Shown in pieces: positions 1-13,199 of a DNA stretch of 64,000 nucleotides. How positions within the stretch are numbered: position 1 is the stretch's first letter; every line of letters begins with the position of its first letter. The stretch is from the NCBI GenBank assembly GCA_040437565.1, contig JBDOQK010000026.1:1-64000 (forward strand), read 5' to 3'. The DNA comes from Albugo candida (lineage: Eukaryota > Oomycota > Peronosporomycetes > Albuginales). The translations under genes and the position numbers were made by a program. The notes under the pieces were generated by a model that saw only the letters and a program-made list of their open reading frames with translations, made no database searches and was not told the DNA's origin.

Positions 1-1390
1 TCAACAAGTATTCCCGCGAATTGGACAACTGCTTCGACGGAATTATTACAACTTATTCAACCTTCCTTTGGACCACACAAGCCGATGGATATATTCACCA
101 TCGCACCAAATCGACATGGGAGAATGGCTCAATGGGAGAGCAGATCGTCATGGTGGAAATACACATTTAAAATGTGGCATCAGACGGATTGGAGCATTTC
201 AATATCAGATTTGAATGTTTTACACCGCCGTCAGTACTACATGGAACAACCGATGTGGTTTCACTGCGACCAAAAGTTACATTACGAAGCTGCTACTCGT
301 AATCCGAGTACCCAAAACGTTTGGTACAATCTTGGCATGGTGGATGAACCACATCGAACGTTTCGAAAATCGCTTGCTACGCTTTTCGAGGCTCGCAGTC
401 TTCAAGACTTTTTTCAAGGAAGCAACACATGGCCAACGAAGGAGGATTTTGCCGCCAACTATTACAACGACGAATAGCTAAAAAATCGGATATGGCTGGA
501 GAAAAGCTGCTGATTCGGCTTTACAACGAAGTCACTCAGATACTCCAGCTTATCCACTCGATGATTGGTCTCATCACTTTGATTACACCAACCACAAGTG
601 CCAGATTATTTTATTTTGGAGTAAAATGAAAGGAACCCAAACATTATTTTCCATCTATTCCACGCTCACATCTCTCATGAATCGTCAGGAAACCTCCCGA
701 ACCAACCAAGAGTCATCCGATGTCAACACATTGGTCATCACGGGAGAGATCGGACGCACTGGATTCAGAACGAGTTCGAACCTTTATGACTACGGCACGG
801 CAACTTCGGAAACGTATTTTACCAATTTTTGACGATTTACAGTTTTGTCTAGCCTTTCAGATGTTGCCAGTTCGATCTCGTTTCTGGATCTTAAAGGATA
901 TTCATCCCGACAGTATATTGTGCACGCAGCCTTCGTGTGGGGCAGTGGAATCTAATTCAACATCTCTTTCTAGAGTGCGATCACACGGCACAGTTATGGA
1001 GCGAGTTACTCCCTTTTTGGGATCAGGTTTTCTCCTCTCGACCACGTAGGACGCATATTGCATGTGCAATCGTACCAGCAATACGGTCGGATTGAAAAGA
1101 ATATCAACAAATTATATCGGATTTATGGCTTGCATTGCAAGCGGTGCCACTGCACTTCGTCTGGACCGATCGGAATCGTCGTCTTTTCGATCAGCGATCA
1201 GCAACTCCTACAATTCCAGCACTTTCCGTGATCTACACGTCGTTTAGTGCACACGTTCGGTACTATCGAAGACAGTTTTACGACCAAGACAAACGCATTC
1301 GACTCGCAAAGGTGCTTGATCAACTCGCAACGCAACGATCATTCGTTGGATTTTTCAGAAGCCGATGATCATTGCTGCGGGTACGACACA
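1..1390 (+). mobile_element. LINE retrotransposon, decayed 3' part (RT C-terminal region and zinc-binding tail)
   Basis: The plus strand carries scattered pieces of the C-terminal half of a LINE ORF2 protein in changing frames. Around 895-1020 a Cys/His stretch (CTQPSC, then HLFLECDHTAQLW in another frame) matches the zf-RVT zinc-binding tail that follows LINE reverse transcriptases. About 1130-1210 reads LHFVWTDRNRRLFD, another conserved element of that tail. The first 150 bases are homologous to 15,310-15,460, so the same family occurs twice in the window. The element enters from beyond the left edge, is riddled with frame changes and stops, and cannot be active. The exact LINE clade cannot be named without a tree. 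Confidence 0.75.
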
Positions 1391-1399
1391 GACAAGTAC

Positions 1400-1768
1400 A
1401 AATGCAAGTGCAACTCGGATCCTAGTCCTAGTTGGATGAACCTTTTCAGCCTAGTGTGGTGCACACCGATTTGCAAACCATGGTACTTTGGGACCATTCT
1501 CACAGTTATGCAACGTGACGAGCGCAGCATTTGCAAGCTAGAGTGCCCTGTAAGCTCTCCTGGTCTCAATCCCATTGAGATTGTATGGACACACATGAAA
1601 GCATCTGTCCAAAAGCTCCTCAAAGCCAAAAAAAGCGAAGAACTATAACTCCAGCTTAAAAAGATATACTCTGCTATTGATCCACAGTAGCTACAGCATC
1701 TTTCTAAGTCCTTGCCAGAGAGAGGATAAAAGCAGTAATTGAAGAAAAAGGAGGTTCCACTAGCTGGT
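1400..1768 (+). mobile_element. Tc1/mariner transposase relic (C-terminal part)
   Basis: A fragment of a DDE-type Tc1/mariner transposase follows the LINE tail directly. At about 1557-1590 the plus strand reads SSPGLNPIEIVW, the family's conserved block around the catalytic Glu (usually SPDLNPIE; here Asp is replaced by Gly, a position that is conserved but not catalytic). Downstream, in shifted frames, come LSKSLPERG and then IKAVIEEKGGSTSW, matching the usual C-terminus of these transposases. The N-terminal DNA-binding half and the first catalytic Asp are not recognisable, and no terminal inverted repeats were found. It is a dead fragment that may have inserted into, or recombined with, the neighbouring LINE. 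Confidence 0.75.
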
Positions 1769-2043
1769 AGCATGTCTTCCTTCTGTATAGGGTTTTTTCC
1801 CATAAAATCACTGTTTAGAAAAACTCTCTGTAGATTGCAGCTTTGAATACTGTAGAAGTTTTGTACCAAATTTAATTGGCAGTTGACTCATTAGGGGTGT
1901 GCACCATGCTTCGTAAGTCAAAGTATTTGTTTCATAAAGTGGTAAAAATTCGGGGGCGGCCAATCTTTTCCGGAGGGTACCGTACGTAAGTCGTTCTTAT
2001 TCAAAAAATTTCAGATTGATAAATCGGGTTATCATTAAATCGA

Positions 2044-2787
2044 GGGAGCGGCTAACCAGCCCTCACCATTGAACACAGCACTCAAGCTATGATTACGAGT
2101 TATGACTGGCTAAAAAGAGTACCCTTATTTGAATATATGTTCTAAGAAGCGGTTTTACAATATTGAGGTTGGCTAGGTTTATATCTAAATCTACTTCTGC
2201 AGGTTTTGTTGGTTCTGCTGGTGCTGCTTTGCATTTTCTGCACAAGGACAGAGAGCTGGCCTTCACAAGCAAAGCGAACTGCTGAATCCACTGAGAGTAG
2301 ATCGCCTGCAATAAATGAATTGTCAGATAAATATAACTTTTTCCAGCACAATTAGCATACAATACAAATTACCTGTTGAAACAGAGATCCATTTTTTGAG
2401 AGCAGCATGGACGCTTTCCACCCTAAAATTTTAGTACATGTCCATATGGCGCTTACTGTGTAGGATAGCAAAAAAACGCTCCTTGTAAATCAGCCAAGTT
2501 GTCTCAAGGTAGCTCATCGAAGCAGCGAAGGTGGCATGCATTGCTGAAAGCTGGGTCTGATGAGTTGAAGGGCGATTTTATTGTATTTTATTCCGTTACA
2601 TCTATTCAGACCAATCAGAGGCCCCGATTTCCATTAATTTATGAAGGGTGGGGCTGGATAACGGTTCTCCTAATCTTAATTTATTTTCTCTGTTATATTT
2701 GTTTAAACCAATCAGAGGCCACCAATCTATTAATTTATGGAGGCTGTGTGCTGGTTAAAGAGAACTGCGGGCTGGTTAGCAGCTTCC
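2044..2787 (-). mobile_element. Non-autonomous Mutator-like (MULE) element with TIRs and zinc-knuckle remnant
   Basis: The left end (GGGAGCGGCTAACCAGCC) and the reverse complement of the right end (GGAAGCTGCTAACCAGCC) form imperfect terminal inverted repeats. The flanks TAAATCGA (2036-2043) and TAAATCAA (2788-2795) match at 7 of 8 bases and look like a target-site duplication, which is about 9 bp in MULEs. Inside, on the minus strand, is a remnant of the transposase C-terminus (CRKC followed by an acidic VDLDINL tail). The same features occur, better preserved, at 24.9-25.7 kb. The 2575-2787 end has two related sub-blocks, each with a CCAATCAGAGGCC core and an ATTAATTTATG(A/G)AGG core. At 744 bp it is an internally deleted derivative. 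Confidence 0.7.
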
Positions 2788-2796
2788 TAAATCAAA

Positions 2797-5600
2797 TAAT
2801 CAAAATTGTGCAAAAGTGACCTAGGATCTGTACCGGAGCAGCTAGGGATCACCAAGCCGCGCTGCTAAGCGAAAACGATCAGAAGTGAACTTGAATGTCC
2901 GTGATCCGGATGCATATCACCTTTAAATATGTGAAAGAGCCCCGCACTGAAGCGTCACATACGCTGCCAGCTGCGAATTATTTATTTAGCAACAATTTGA
3001 GGGTCTTGGTAAACATGACATTCAACCTTGCAAAGCGGAACATTTCTGCATAGGTCTCGAAATCCTATTGTATGTATCGGATTGGGCTTCCTTGATTATT
3101 TGCTGAGAGAAGGTAAGAAATCAAGAGGTAATACGTCTGACATGTTGATAACCAGTGTACTGGAAACATGCGTATCTTTTCTCAGTTTTCATCACGATTG
3201 CATGAGTCGTTGCAATTCACCTTACTTATCCTTTTATTGCATCAGTTGGCACGGTGATCGTACGAACAAATTTTATCATCTCGCTGCGCTGGCTTGATAC
3301 GGTGAAACGCGGTTTACCGTCTTTCCTCCTATGTTCCGACCATATCGCATATATTCGATATTTCCTCTGTCAGATTGATAATTTGTTGCGTTTAACGCTT
3401 CGACCACGCTCAATATTGGATCTTGGATGGATGGTGCAAACGGTGCAGTAAAGGAGGCATGAGCTAATATAAACGCAATTTGTGAAGATGTGCGATCGAT
3501 CGCTGGAAGTGTCATGCCATAAGCTACTTCTTCTAGAATAGCATTCAGGCCTCCGTGCCAAAACCTTGGTGTGTTTGAAATAGGCGACTGCGACATTACA
3601 TCGATCCTCGCAAACCCTTAATTCATTTCAGCAAGTGTTTTGATATTGTTGCACAGGAGACAACCCGATATTATTCTACTTATCATCCACGCCATTCCAC
3701 GACTTTCTAGTCTAGAAGATGCAGTACAACTTTGATCATAAGTTCTGGGTCGATTTGTTCCAGTAGAATTTCGTATGCAATGAAGATAGATGCAGCGTAT
3801 TTCAAGTGCCGTGATGATTGCCAGCAAAGCAAAACCTAAGTACGGGATTTGCTCCGCTCGTCATGTTATCAAAAAAGTGGAGACATCGTGAACGCAGGAC
3901 ATTCAAGCAGAAGTCTATCATTCACCTTATGGGCATCGCGGCCATTTTCAATATCACCTTCCAACTAACGCATTTTTGTTATGCTGTGAAAAAAAAACAT
4001 TATGGCAAATGAAAACTCGTAAATCAGCGATTGCACGGCGAGACAGCTGACTTCTGAGGACCTTTCTTGCGAGAATGCAAATGGCTATCGAAGGAAACGT
4101 CTAAGTGGCAGGTAATGGGGAGTGCTCAGTGGGGAAAATTGCTATTGCTCATACCCTAGTGAGCTGAGTGCTCCAACTTTGTCTTTTCCAATCATGAAGG
4201 CAATGCAACATCGGATAGCTAGAGAATTGAGCAGAGAGTGAGGACTGATTGAAACTCAGCTTGTTCAATTTCTTTCCAGGCATTGGTCAAAGAATGATAG
4301 ACCATATCGTCTAAAGAAAACTAATCATGGTATTGTTGCACAAAGATGATAAAAAGGTTCGGGTAGCGGAAAGGTATCTTAGACACAGTAATTTAAAGGA
4401 ATCATCAATTCATCTATTATACTCTTGTAGAGCGTGCATGCTCATAAGAATGCCCATTGGAATGAGGGCAAAAATACTTTATTTAATGTACTGGCTTCAG
4501 TGACAAGCTTTCGTATTGTACTTATGAACAAACGCTCTATAGTCGTGTTGTAGAAAGGTAAAATAGAGATTGTAAAGTAAGGAGATGGGCAATAGTCTTA
4601 CCGTTCGCATAATATTAATATCGCTGTCCAACTCATTCACGTGGCTCTATGCGAACCCAGCGCTGAAAATTGACACTATAGCAACAATCAAAGTACTGCA
4701 CTGACACAATCCCCTTCTTCATACAAGCCTTAAACTCGGCTTCTCAAAAAATTTAGAGAAGGAAGTAAACGTTTTATTCTTCATACTGCGCACATCAAGT
4801 GACGGAGATGCATTAGTCCAAAATTATCCAGCGTTGGCACGTTCAGCGAGAATATTAGGCGACACAGTCGTGTCTAGAATGTGACCCTTATTTCTTGTAT
4901 TATTCATACCATCTTATAGAAGGAAAACTTCAAAAGAATTGTTGCAAAGTCAAGCCATAGATTTATCAAATGTGCTGCATTTGCGCTTCCATCGAAATGA
5001 CCGATAACACCTGCAACTTCAAATATACCCAACATGAGGAAGAGGAGAAAGCACGTAGTTGACGCTGCTTGTGCTCAAAACTTTTGTGAGAAGAAGGCGA
5101 TATAAATTGACAGTTGTGGGAACACGCAACAAAAGTACAACCTATAAAGAATTATTTAATGTAAGTTTGATAAGGGTTAAAAAATCAGCTGAGATTTGAA
5201 GCGCGATGAGAGAACTATAAGTCAAGTGAATTTATACAATTTACGTCGCCATATGTGAAACCATCAGTCACGAGAAACTGCAGCCGGATAGCGCCAGCTG
5301 TAACAAACCCAAAGTCATACAAGTAACTTGGCGTGACACACCATACACATTCCCTTCACGTGCGATAATATATACTCTTTAGTAAAATACTGAGGTTCCA
5401 ACCAGCGTTAAGGTTCGGGTCACATACGTATGATCACCTTGACCGAAGAAAGGAGGTTGCAGTTACACCTATCTGAATGACCATAACGCGTCAGCACTCC
5501 TGCCGATAGAATCGAAGTATAAAGATCGCTTTTGCCCTAATATACTGAGAGCGGACACTTGAAGTGCGTTTCGTACATCGACCAAATATATTAGAGGAGG
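2797..5600. other. No recognisable gene (2.8 kb)
   Basis: No coding region here can be supported. The longest reading frame (3276-3596, minus, 106 codons) has somewhat protein-like composition (GGLNAILEEVAYGM) and another frame sits just upstream (3618-3827, minus). Neither matches a family I know, and they could be remnants of an old element. The rest has stop-rich frames and no tRNA or repeat that I can see. Confidence 0.5.
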
Positions 5601-6470
5601 TATATGAGGTATTGTTCTTTACAGGCACAGCTGCATATCAGGGAGACTCGAAGTGGTATGTTGAAAGACTTGTGTAACCGTTCTCATTTTTTCTCGTTGA
5701 CTTCAACCAGCCCAATCTACTTTGGCCACCCTCGCAGAGTATTTGACCAATGAAAATGCGTCAACCAGGTACGTTTCATTCCTCCAACGCAGAATGGAAA
5801 ACATAATCTTCATCTAAACGCAGTATTCGTGTTCTGCACCACAAAGATCTAGGCTCTTCCCAATAATTAGGATCCATGTAGGTTCAAGGTGTATTTCTTA
5901 AGGCCTATGAGGCCGGTCATTCAAAAGAAACTCAATCCCGCTGCGATTGCAATAAACCGATCGTATACATTACCCGTTCGCTTGTACAATGTCTATGTGG
6001 TACCTAATTTGCTATTCAACTATGGCACATGTTTCAGACTGCGACATTAGTAGCCTTGAGGCGTGTCATCGCCACCATACCCGCCGCATCCTCCGTATTA
6101 AGTATCCCCAGAAATAGGAGGCACGGATTTCTACAAGCGCTACAACATGAAATCACTCCAAATCCATTTGAAGAAGTCTCGACGGAAGCTATTCGGTCAC
6201 ATTATCCGCGGTCCAGAACCTATTGATTACTAAAACATGCTTTGATTTTATAATTACGCCGGAAACTGCCCTCTTATAGAGATCGTACACCCAACTGTCT
6301 CCCACCATTTCTTACAACGACCTGCGTCTTGACAGAATTGCTCATCGTCGTCTCTGCAATACCGCAGGTCTAAACCGATCAACATTATCGCACAAGACCG
6401 CACCAGATGCACATTCTTTACCCAAAAGATCTGCTCTATCCAGTAATCAATCCACTGAATGAAGAACCAG
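5600..6470 (+). mobile_element. LINE retrotransposon 3' fragment (RT C-terminal region)
   Basis: Plus-strand frames between 5.9 and 6.4 kb read AIAINRSYTLPVRLYNVYVV, then SSLEACHRHHTRRILRIKYP, then RRKLFGHIIRG, in that order but in different frames. These are typical of the region after the reverse-transcriptase domain of LINEs, where a 'LE..HRRHLR.ILRI.YP' block is followed by 'R..LFGH.LR'. A weak continuation (NDLRLDRIAHRRL) lies near 6,320-6,360. The spacing of the blocks fits one element, 5'-truncated and decayed. It differs from the LINE family at 1-1390 and 14.8 kb, so a second LINE lineage is present. Confidence 0.65.
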
Positions 6471-9400
6471 TCAGGAGTAAGCGAAAGCTAGAGTCCAATG
6501 ATATGAACTCGAGGCAGTCGCGGAAGCGCTCGTAATTATAATACAAATCCTTTCTTCTTGTTGGGAACCGTTATTTTGAGAAACAAAAGATCGCGAAGTA
6601 GAGATTTTGATCAGCCTCAATCCTTTGAACATAACGTAGACTCTGATGTCACTCATTTCATCTCTTCCCACATCTGTTTTTTTTATTAATACGCGAGGCT
6701 AATAAAATATGGTTTATTGATCTACTTAATACATTCATTCTTTATGAATCCAATATAGATGACTATTTGCACTTGCTTCACTGCTATTAGTGTGGTATCT
6801 CAAGACATGTCGAAACCAATCATTCTTCGAGGTGAATAGATTTCCAACAATGGCTATCGTTGCGCAAATGAATAAAAAGCAATTCATAAAAAAAAAGAGC
6901 GAAAGAAATTGAGGACTGTCGAAAGGTGTCATGGCCGTTTCAAGTTTCATGAATTTGCCAACAACTGTTTCAGGACTTTAATGAACATTCTGTTAGAGCT
7001 GATCCAGGCGGGGTGGTTTTGTGACAAATTCAAACAAGAAACGAGCCGGCCAAATAAGGCAGTTGAATAATATAGGAAGAAATAAGAGGAAGATAAAAAG
7101 AATGCATAAAAAACGCACTTCTAGATTTACCACTATTTAATCAGGTAACTCCTGTCTGCACGTTTGAGATCTAAGAGAGAATGCTGACAATAACATGCTC
7201 AATTGCGTTGACTGATGCAAAAAGGTAAAGTGTTAGAGTGACGAATATCATACGCGCACATTCAGTTATTTGGCTCACTCCAATAGCTACGGGCACCAGC
7301 CCTGATGATGTAACTTGTTAATAATTGCTTGAATATTGAAATTCCCTGCAGCAAGCAGCAGTCCGCGGTCCGCTTCGTGAAGTTTGTGTATCCATTGAAC
7401 TTCAAAGATAGCTAGCTGGAATACATCCAGCCAATTCTCGGATCTTCACAACATCGATCTTGCTTCTTGATGTTCTATGCTGATTGTACTTCCTAATGGA
7501 GCTGATTTATTTAGTGATTATCCTCCTACAAGTTCGCTTTAATTTTATCAAGAGACTTGCTAGTTTCTAGCCATGTTTCGTGTACAATTATGACGCTGTT
7601 GATGAGTAAGACAACGTTTATTCAAATTTACCTCGTACACACATTTATTATCATACTGCAATGCGTCAAGATGAATGAAGCATTCTCATGAACGCCTGGG
7701 ATATGTACATTCGTATGGTAGATCGTAAAAGTTTAACATATCAGAGCTTTGTGTTCCTACCGAAAAAAAACATCCCTATCATCTCATCATGATGCATCCT
7801 TACTTCTTATTCTATCGACATAGCTGTATTAGAGTTGACTTATTGGTATTACAGTTGCCAACAACGTGGTACATCTATGGGACTCCGTTAAATCATCCGA
7901 ATAAATCGTATCAAGAAACAGAGAAATATAAAATCTAGTCTGGATGAGTACATCGAGCACATTCAGCAACAAAGCTGCAATATTTATAAAAAAAAACCTG
8001 ATATTGGGAGCCGTTCAAATCGCCTTAGTGCTTTTGGTAAAATCCCCTCAGTTTGATCTGATTGGCTAATGTTCGAGACGTCTGGGTATGATTGGTTAAC
8101 TGAGGAATCAACCATATCGACTGCAAAAGAGGCTATCGTTCTCCATCTTTGAAGATCAAGTTTATAGAACATAAGGTTCTTATTTCATGAATGACCCGTA
8201 CACAGTGAAATAGTAGAATTCAGTTCACAGGATAGAATAGTTTGGTGTTATCAACAAACCGTGAACGCTAAATAGTCCAACAACAATGAGCTACACGAAC
8301 AAACGCGAACGCTAACTGAACTGACTGATTGCAAAATTGAGCGCAAAATAGTTCATGTCGAAAAGTAGTGGGCAGTGCTAATATATCGTCCCTTACCTAG
8401 GCGTACATTAGCACTATGCAAGCATAAAACTAGCCAATTCTATCAAAATGAGGGGATTTTACCGAAACCGCTGAGGGAATTTTAACGGTTCGTAATATTT
8501 AATATGTATTCTCGCAAATGATTCAAGTGCATAGAGTTACAAATAGAACATCTGTTGAAAAGTCGCGACAAGTAATGTCGAAAGATCGCGATCCTTGGAA
8601 TGGATGATGCGCCTCTTGGTAATCTACGAAGACAGTAGGAAGAGGAAAGAAGTGGTAATAAGACCATAAGCTTCAAATAAAAAAGTTTCCCATTTACCTC
8701 ACACTGATCAAGCAGCATGGACAAACAACAGCGTCAAGCCCATTCAGGATTATTCCGGGGAAAAACTCTGATATAGACGAAAGTTCTTAAAAATAGGCGG
8801 AAAGTGGATCGCGTGAGTTTGATAGAAATCAATTGTAGCAGCATTGATCAAGCGGCGACATGCATCGAGGAAGAAGTGCAAGAAAAAAGGATGATTCGTC
8901 AGGTGTGTGGCTGGCATATCATGCTATTGAAAAATAAGTATTGGTCTCACGAGAATGTTACAAAGCATACGTCGGATGTGTATGCGTCACCCTTCTTATG
9001 GTAACTCAGAGAGGAGCGCATAAGCTAGAAATATCTTTTGAATAGGAGGGCAAGTTATAAGAACAGCTTGGGAGTTGAACTATTTAATTCTACTGTCTAT
9101 CAACTTGGCACTAATTCCTGGACGCGTTTTGTGCTAAAAATGTAATATTCTGTAGAGAGAGTCCACGTCAAGCCTACATTCAGTCACATAAATAGACTTA
9201 CTAGGATAGTCACTGGTATCTGTGACCATGATTTTTAAGGATACAATCTTTTTTTACATCATTCACATGGCAGACGTCATCCTCTCGCATTCGATGTCAT
9301 GTTTTTAACACATTCGATTTATTGCGACCTTATCAAAATTTTAAGGGACTCCAATACTTTGATTATCTACATTTTAGGGACTTCTATACTTGCTTATTTA

Positions 9401-9895
9401 CCTTTTTGCTCGAATTGAGCAATGTCTGGTTCGCGTGCTCCGGTCAGCTCTCATAAATGATACAACGGATGCGAGTCAGGAAGGAATGCTGGTACATGCG
9501 ACTGTAGAATGTGCTATAGTCCCGATCCCCGCAAAGTACTCGTCCTCTTCCGTCGAAACAGCAAGGGAATATCATCCCAATCGACACGATGGAATCACAA
9601 TTATCATGCCGTTTGAAATGAGAAAATACCCATTCATTCATACATCACTTTCCCCGAGCATGCACACAGAATCCAATATCAATGTCAATGTCAAATCGAT
9701 CCGGAACTAAGAGAGCATTCATATCAAATTTCGTTCCTAGAGTGTCGTTATTTCGCTGCAACGCTGAAATGTCATATCGAGCGGGAATTTGCGCAACATT
9801 TTCCGACTACGAATACCATTCCGGCTGGCTGAAAGCAAGGGCGATCGAGACTGCGAGGAATCGACGCATATCAGCGCCTTAGATTGTCAAGGATT
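6471..9895. other. No recognisable gene (3.4 kb)
   Basis: Only short frames (below 85 codons) with biased, stop-dense composition are present. I see no family motif, no tRNA-like cloverleaf and no obvious terminal repeats in this stretch. Confidence 0.5.
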
Positions 9896-9904
9896 TCATT
9901 ACAC

Positions 9905-10127
9905 TGTTTATCTGGTTTTTTAACTACCTTCCTTACCCTATCCTGAGTCCCGGACCGTGTGAATATCACTTAAGTCTGACTTCAAACCTAGGGAGGCAGA
10001 TATTTTCCAAGCTTATCGCTTGGGTGGGCTCAAACCGCTTCCCACACTGCCGAGGATCGAACTAACGACCTCCGGTAGCGGGTCCGTGCGCTCAAGTGCT
10101 TAACCGACTGAACTGGGTACGGACCCC
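9905..10127 (-). mobile_element. tRNA-derived SINE
   Basis: Read on the minus strand, the element starts GGGTCCGTACCC and contains an RNA polymerase III A-box-like block (TTCAGTCGGTTAAGC, plus-strand 98-112 of the 10,000 block) and a B-box (GTTCGATCC, plus-strand 10,054-10,062) at tRNA-like spacing. About 130 bases of unrelated tail follow, ending near an A-rich GTTAAAAAACC stretch. A tRNA-like head with a non-tRNA body is the hallmark of a SINE. The acceptor and anticodon arms do not form a convincing functional tRNA, so a real tRNA gene is less likely. I could not establish the target-site duplication, so the ends are approximate. Confidence 0.6.
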
Positions 10128-13100
10128 TTCAGCAATTCACACTACAAATGGGTTGGAAGAATGAAAGAGTAATCAGACCTGATAATCGGTTTTCAAAAGC
10201 GTCGACTTTCCCATATGATCGTCATGGAATGAGTCGGAGCCCTGGGCGAGAAGTCATACACAGAATGAAATATCAGTTGGCTTTCAAAAGCGGCACCGAG
10301 TATGCAAAGCCCTTATACTACCGTTACAATTCAATAAGAGGCAGTTCGTCTTCTTAAATTACACACCCGACAAACTCAAATGCGTATCATGGATCACAGA
10401 GGAACTCTCAGCTGTATGGCGGACATATAGAATCTGAGTTTAATGCTTTGTCGCTTTCGACTACCGACCCAGATGATACTGGGTTCTTAGGAGACTAACA
10501 AAGTCAAGCAGGTAGTAATTTTTCTTTCCCACATGCTGAGCCGACATACTTACACCAGGATACAAAATCGTGGTGGATTCCTACCCGAAAGGACACAACT
10601 GATACCAAGAAAGGCTATGGTCAAAAGAGCGAGAATGAAGAATCCCACTCTGGGCATTAGCCATCGCATGATGACCTACGCCAGATGATCCAATAAGCAC
10701 TCTATTTACCAAAGAAAAACTTGCGGTCATTTAAATGATCACTAGTTTGTCCAATTTAAGATTCTCCTCGTAAACAACTTTTAACACGATACCTTAACGC
10801 TTTCATTGGAAGATCTCCAAGTATCTCCCCTGTATGCCCTAGTACTACTAATACGACCCCTCATTGGTTGAACTTGCATAATACCAAACGATTATCAAGC
10901 CACCTTTTCCACAGCGCACACAGCTAAGCATGTTTGTTAGTCGTAAAACAAATCAAGCTCCAATCAGGGATGCATGATATCAGGTGATCAGACGAGTAGG
11001 TCAAAATCCTTGCTATGTCGTTGACCAACTGTGCTTGTGAAGATTCAGAACCAGAGCAAGTATTAGTGTGGATCTTTCACAACATTGTATGATTGCCATA
11101 TATCTTGCAATCGCTTCTCACAGCCTGCGGGGCATCACCCGATAGCACAATAATCGTGTATCGTATAATTCCGCTTACACACCATTCCAATCATTGGATT
11201 GCCACCTCGGCAGTCTCAAGTCACGATTTTGGCGTCTTTATTGATACTGATGTGACCTGAGCTCTGAAACCCCAGCAAGGCTCCAATCGAGTAACAATTT
11301 ATCCATCATCGATATACGAAATTCTCGATACGCGGAACACCTGTCGATACAAAAAGATTTATAAGTTGTGGTAAAAATCAATTTGTCTTCACCCACCGAT
11401 TTCGTAAGCCTCCAAAAGTGTCTGCAAGAGGTTTTTATCGGCCGGATTTATATTAGAGGCGAGGAAGGGCGCATCTACGTCTTCTTCTGATATTGGATCC
11501 AGGGATTGGGCGTGGACCATCGGACGCCAAGAGACGTAAGCGTTTCGAGAGAGATGGATGCATCGCTCATGAAACTTGTCGATTCGCCTTTAAGTACCGA
11601 ATGGGTGAGTGTGGTACGAAGGGGGTGCGTGTGTACGGATGACTTGATAGAATTGCAGTCACAAGTCTGTGTATGAGGCAATCCTATTAGATAAGCTAGG
11701 AATTATTGAGATGGGGTGATAATCACTAGCTATTAAAAATGTGAGTAAGGCAAGTTACATTGATACCAACGGTTTGAAACATCCAATCCAATTAACCTTG
11801 AGAGGTAACAAGGAAGGGTACCATGCTATAAAAAGAGCGATATAAATAGATTAGAAGCATTAGAAAGTATTCGTGTTCAGTTGTTCCAAACATTTTCTAT
11901 TCCATTAAGTTGAGATCTCTAATCGACGTCAGGCTCCTTGACTTGTGTAAAACGCTGTTGTTTCTTAACGATTATATCGTTGCAGTCGGAACCTCTTTCA
12001 AATTCGAGATGAGTGAGCTGAAAACTACCGGCAGAGTAGATTTGCGTCCTAGCTTTTTTCAGAGGTTTTGAGAGCTATATTTGAGCTCCCTTCATTATCT
12101 GGTGTAATCCTATCGGAGTTGTTTAGGTGATTCCAGGCGACATAGGAATAAAAACCAACTGGGTAGGAAGGACACTCATCAGAGATAAAGAGTGATGCCT
12201 TCTCACTCAGTACTCTACCTGTTCCAAGATGACGCGTTCGTAGATCTTCTTAAGGTTCCAATTGCCAAATATATCGTGTGTATTCTTCGCATACTTAATG
12301 CCGTCCAGTCGGTATTCTTATCATTCTCGACTCCACAAATTTGATCGAGAATGAGTGTCGTCTTTGCTGTTCATCTTGTGCATGCTTTATAAACGCACGG
12401 ATGTCAAGTAGAATAACCAGATATAGTTTAGTCATTTCGGATGGTAGCGCGTGTGTATCTGTGCATGGTTGATGGGAACGATTCTATGGGTGGCCCTGAC
12501 CCGGAGTACCAATCCATGTACACTAAGATTTGAAATGAGGCAATTGCGTCTCAAGCAATTTTAATGTCGCAACGTTTTTACTCATTAGATACGAATATCG
12601 GATCGACGATGGGTACATAATGTTAGGAAAGTAATTTTACTGTACCGGAACGGCGATTAATTCAAGTACCTCAATTCGCCAATCGCAATCAGGATTTAGA
12701 TGGCGGCTTGTTTACGGAGTATGTAGACTCTAGTGTTCGCCTGAAACATGCACGGCCAACAGTCTTTATTATTTCTTCTTGTTCTAGCACCAAAAGTTTC
12801 CTCGTTTCCTGAAACTAATATCCTTTCATGACATAAGTTAATCTCTAATTTCTATTATGTTAGGAGTATAGAAGCGAGTCTGAAACGCTCCTCTACCTCT
12901 ACTTATACCATTTTGTACTCAGTTTTGGGCAGAAGAATATCTCATTAGCCGTGTTTTTTTCCTTTCATAGAATGAAGACAAGTATGCTATGCTTTCTGCT
13001 GTCAGTGCAGTGTTCAAAGAGCTGCAATTTGAGTGCATGGATTGTCACAGCATTTATCGTCAGTTGCTTCTAACGGATATTATATCCCTAGAACTAATCA

Positions 13101-13190
13101 CCGGCAGCTGCACATTACTTCACTTCACCCTAGCTGTCCTCTCTGCGGAATCTTGGCATAGAGAATGCATCTCGAAATTACATATTGTTT
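10128..13190. other. No recognisable gene (3 kb)
   Basis: Frames are short and unconvincing. The longest, near 10,148-10,357, 11,475-11,681 and 12,989-13,201, show no family motif. The right end (about 12.9-13.2 kb) may still belong to the inverted LINE fragment that begins next, but the similarity is too weak to claim. Confidence 0.45.
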
Positions 13191-13199
13191 GCTTAGTTT

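Noticed and set aside
1369-1869. 166-codon minus-strand frame
   Set aside because: It is the shadow of the plus-strand Tc1/mariner relic, which has the recognisable motifs.
3276-3827. Pair of minus-strand frames with somewhat protein-like composition
   Set aside because: No family match and no splice sites that join them; mentioned only within the non-genic stretch.
10040-10127. Functional tRNA gene
   Set aside because: The A and B boxes are present, but the arms do not pair convincingly and an unrelated tail follows; a SINE head is a better reading.
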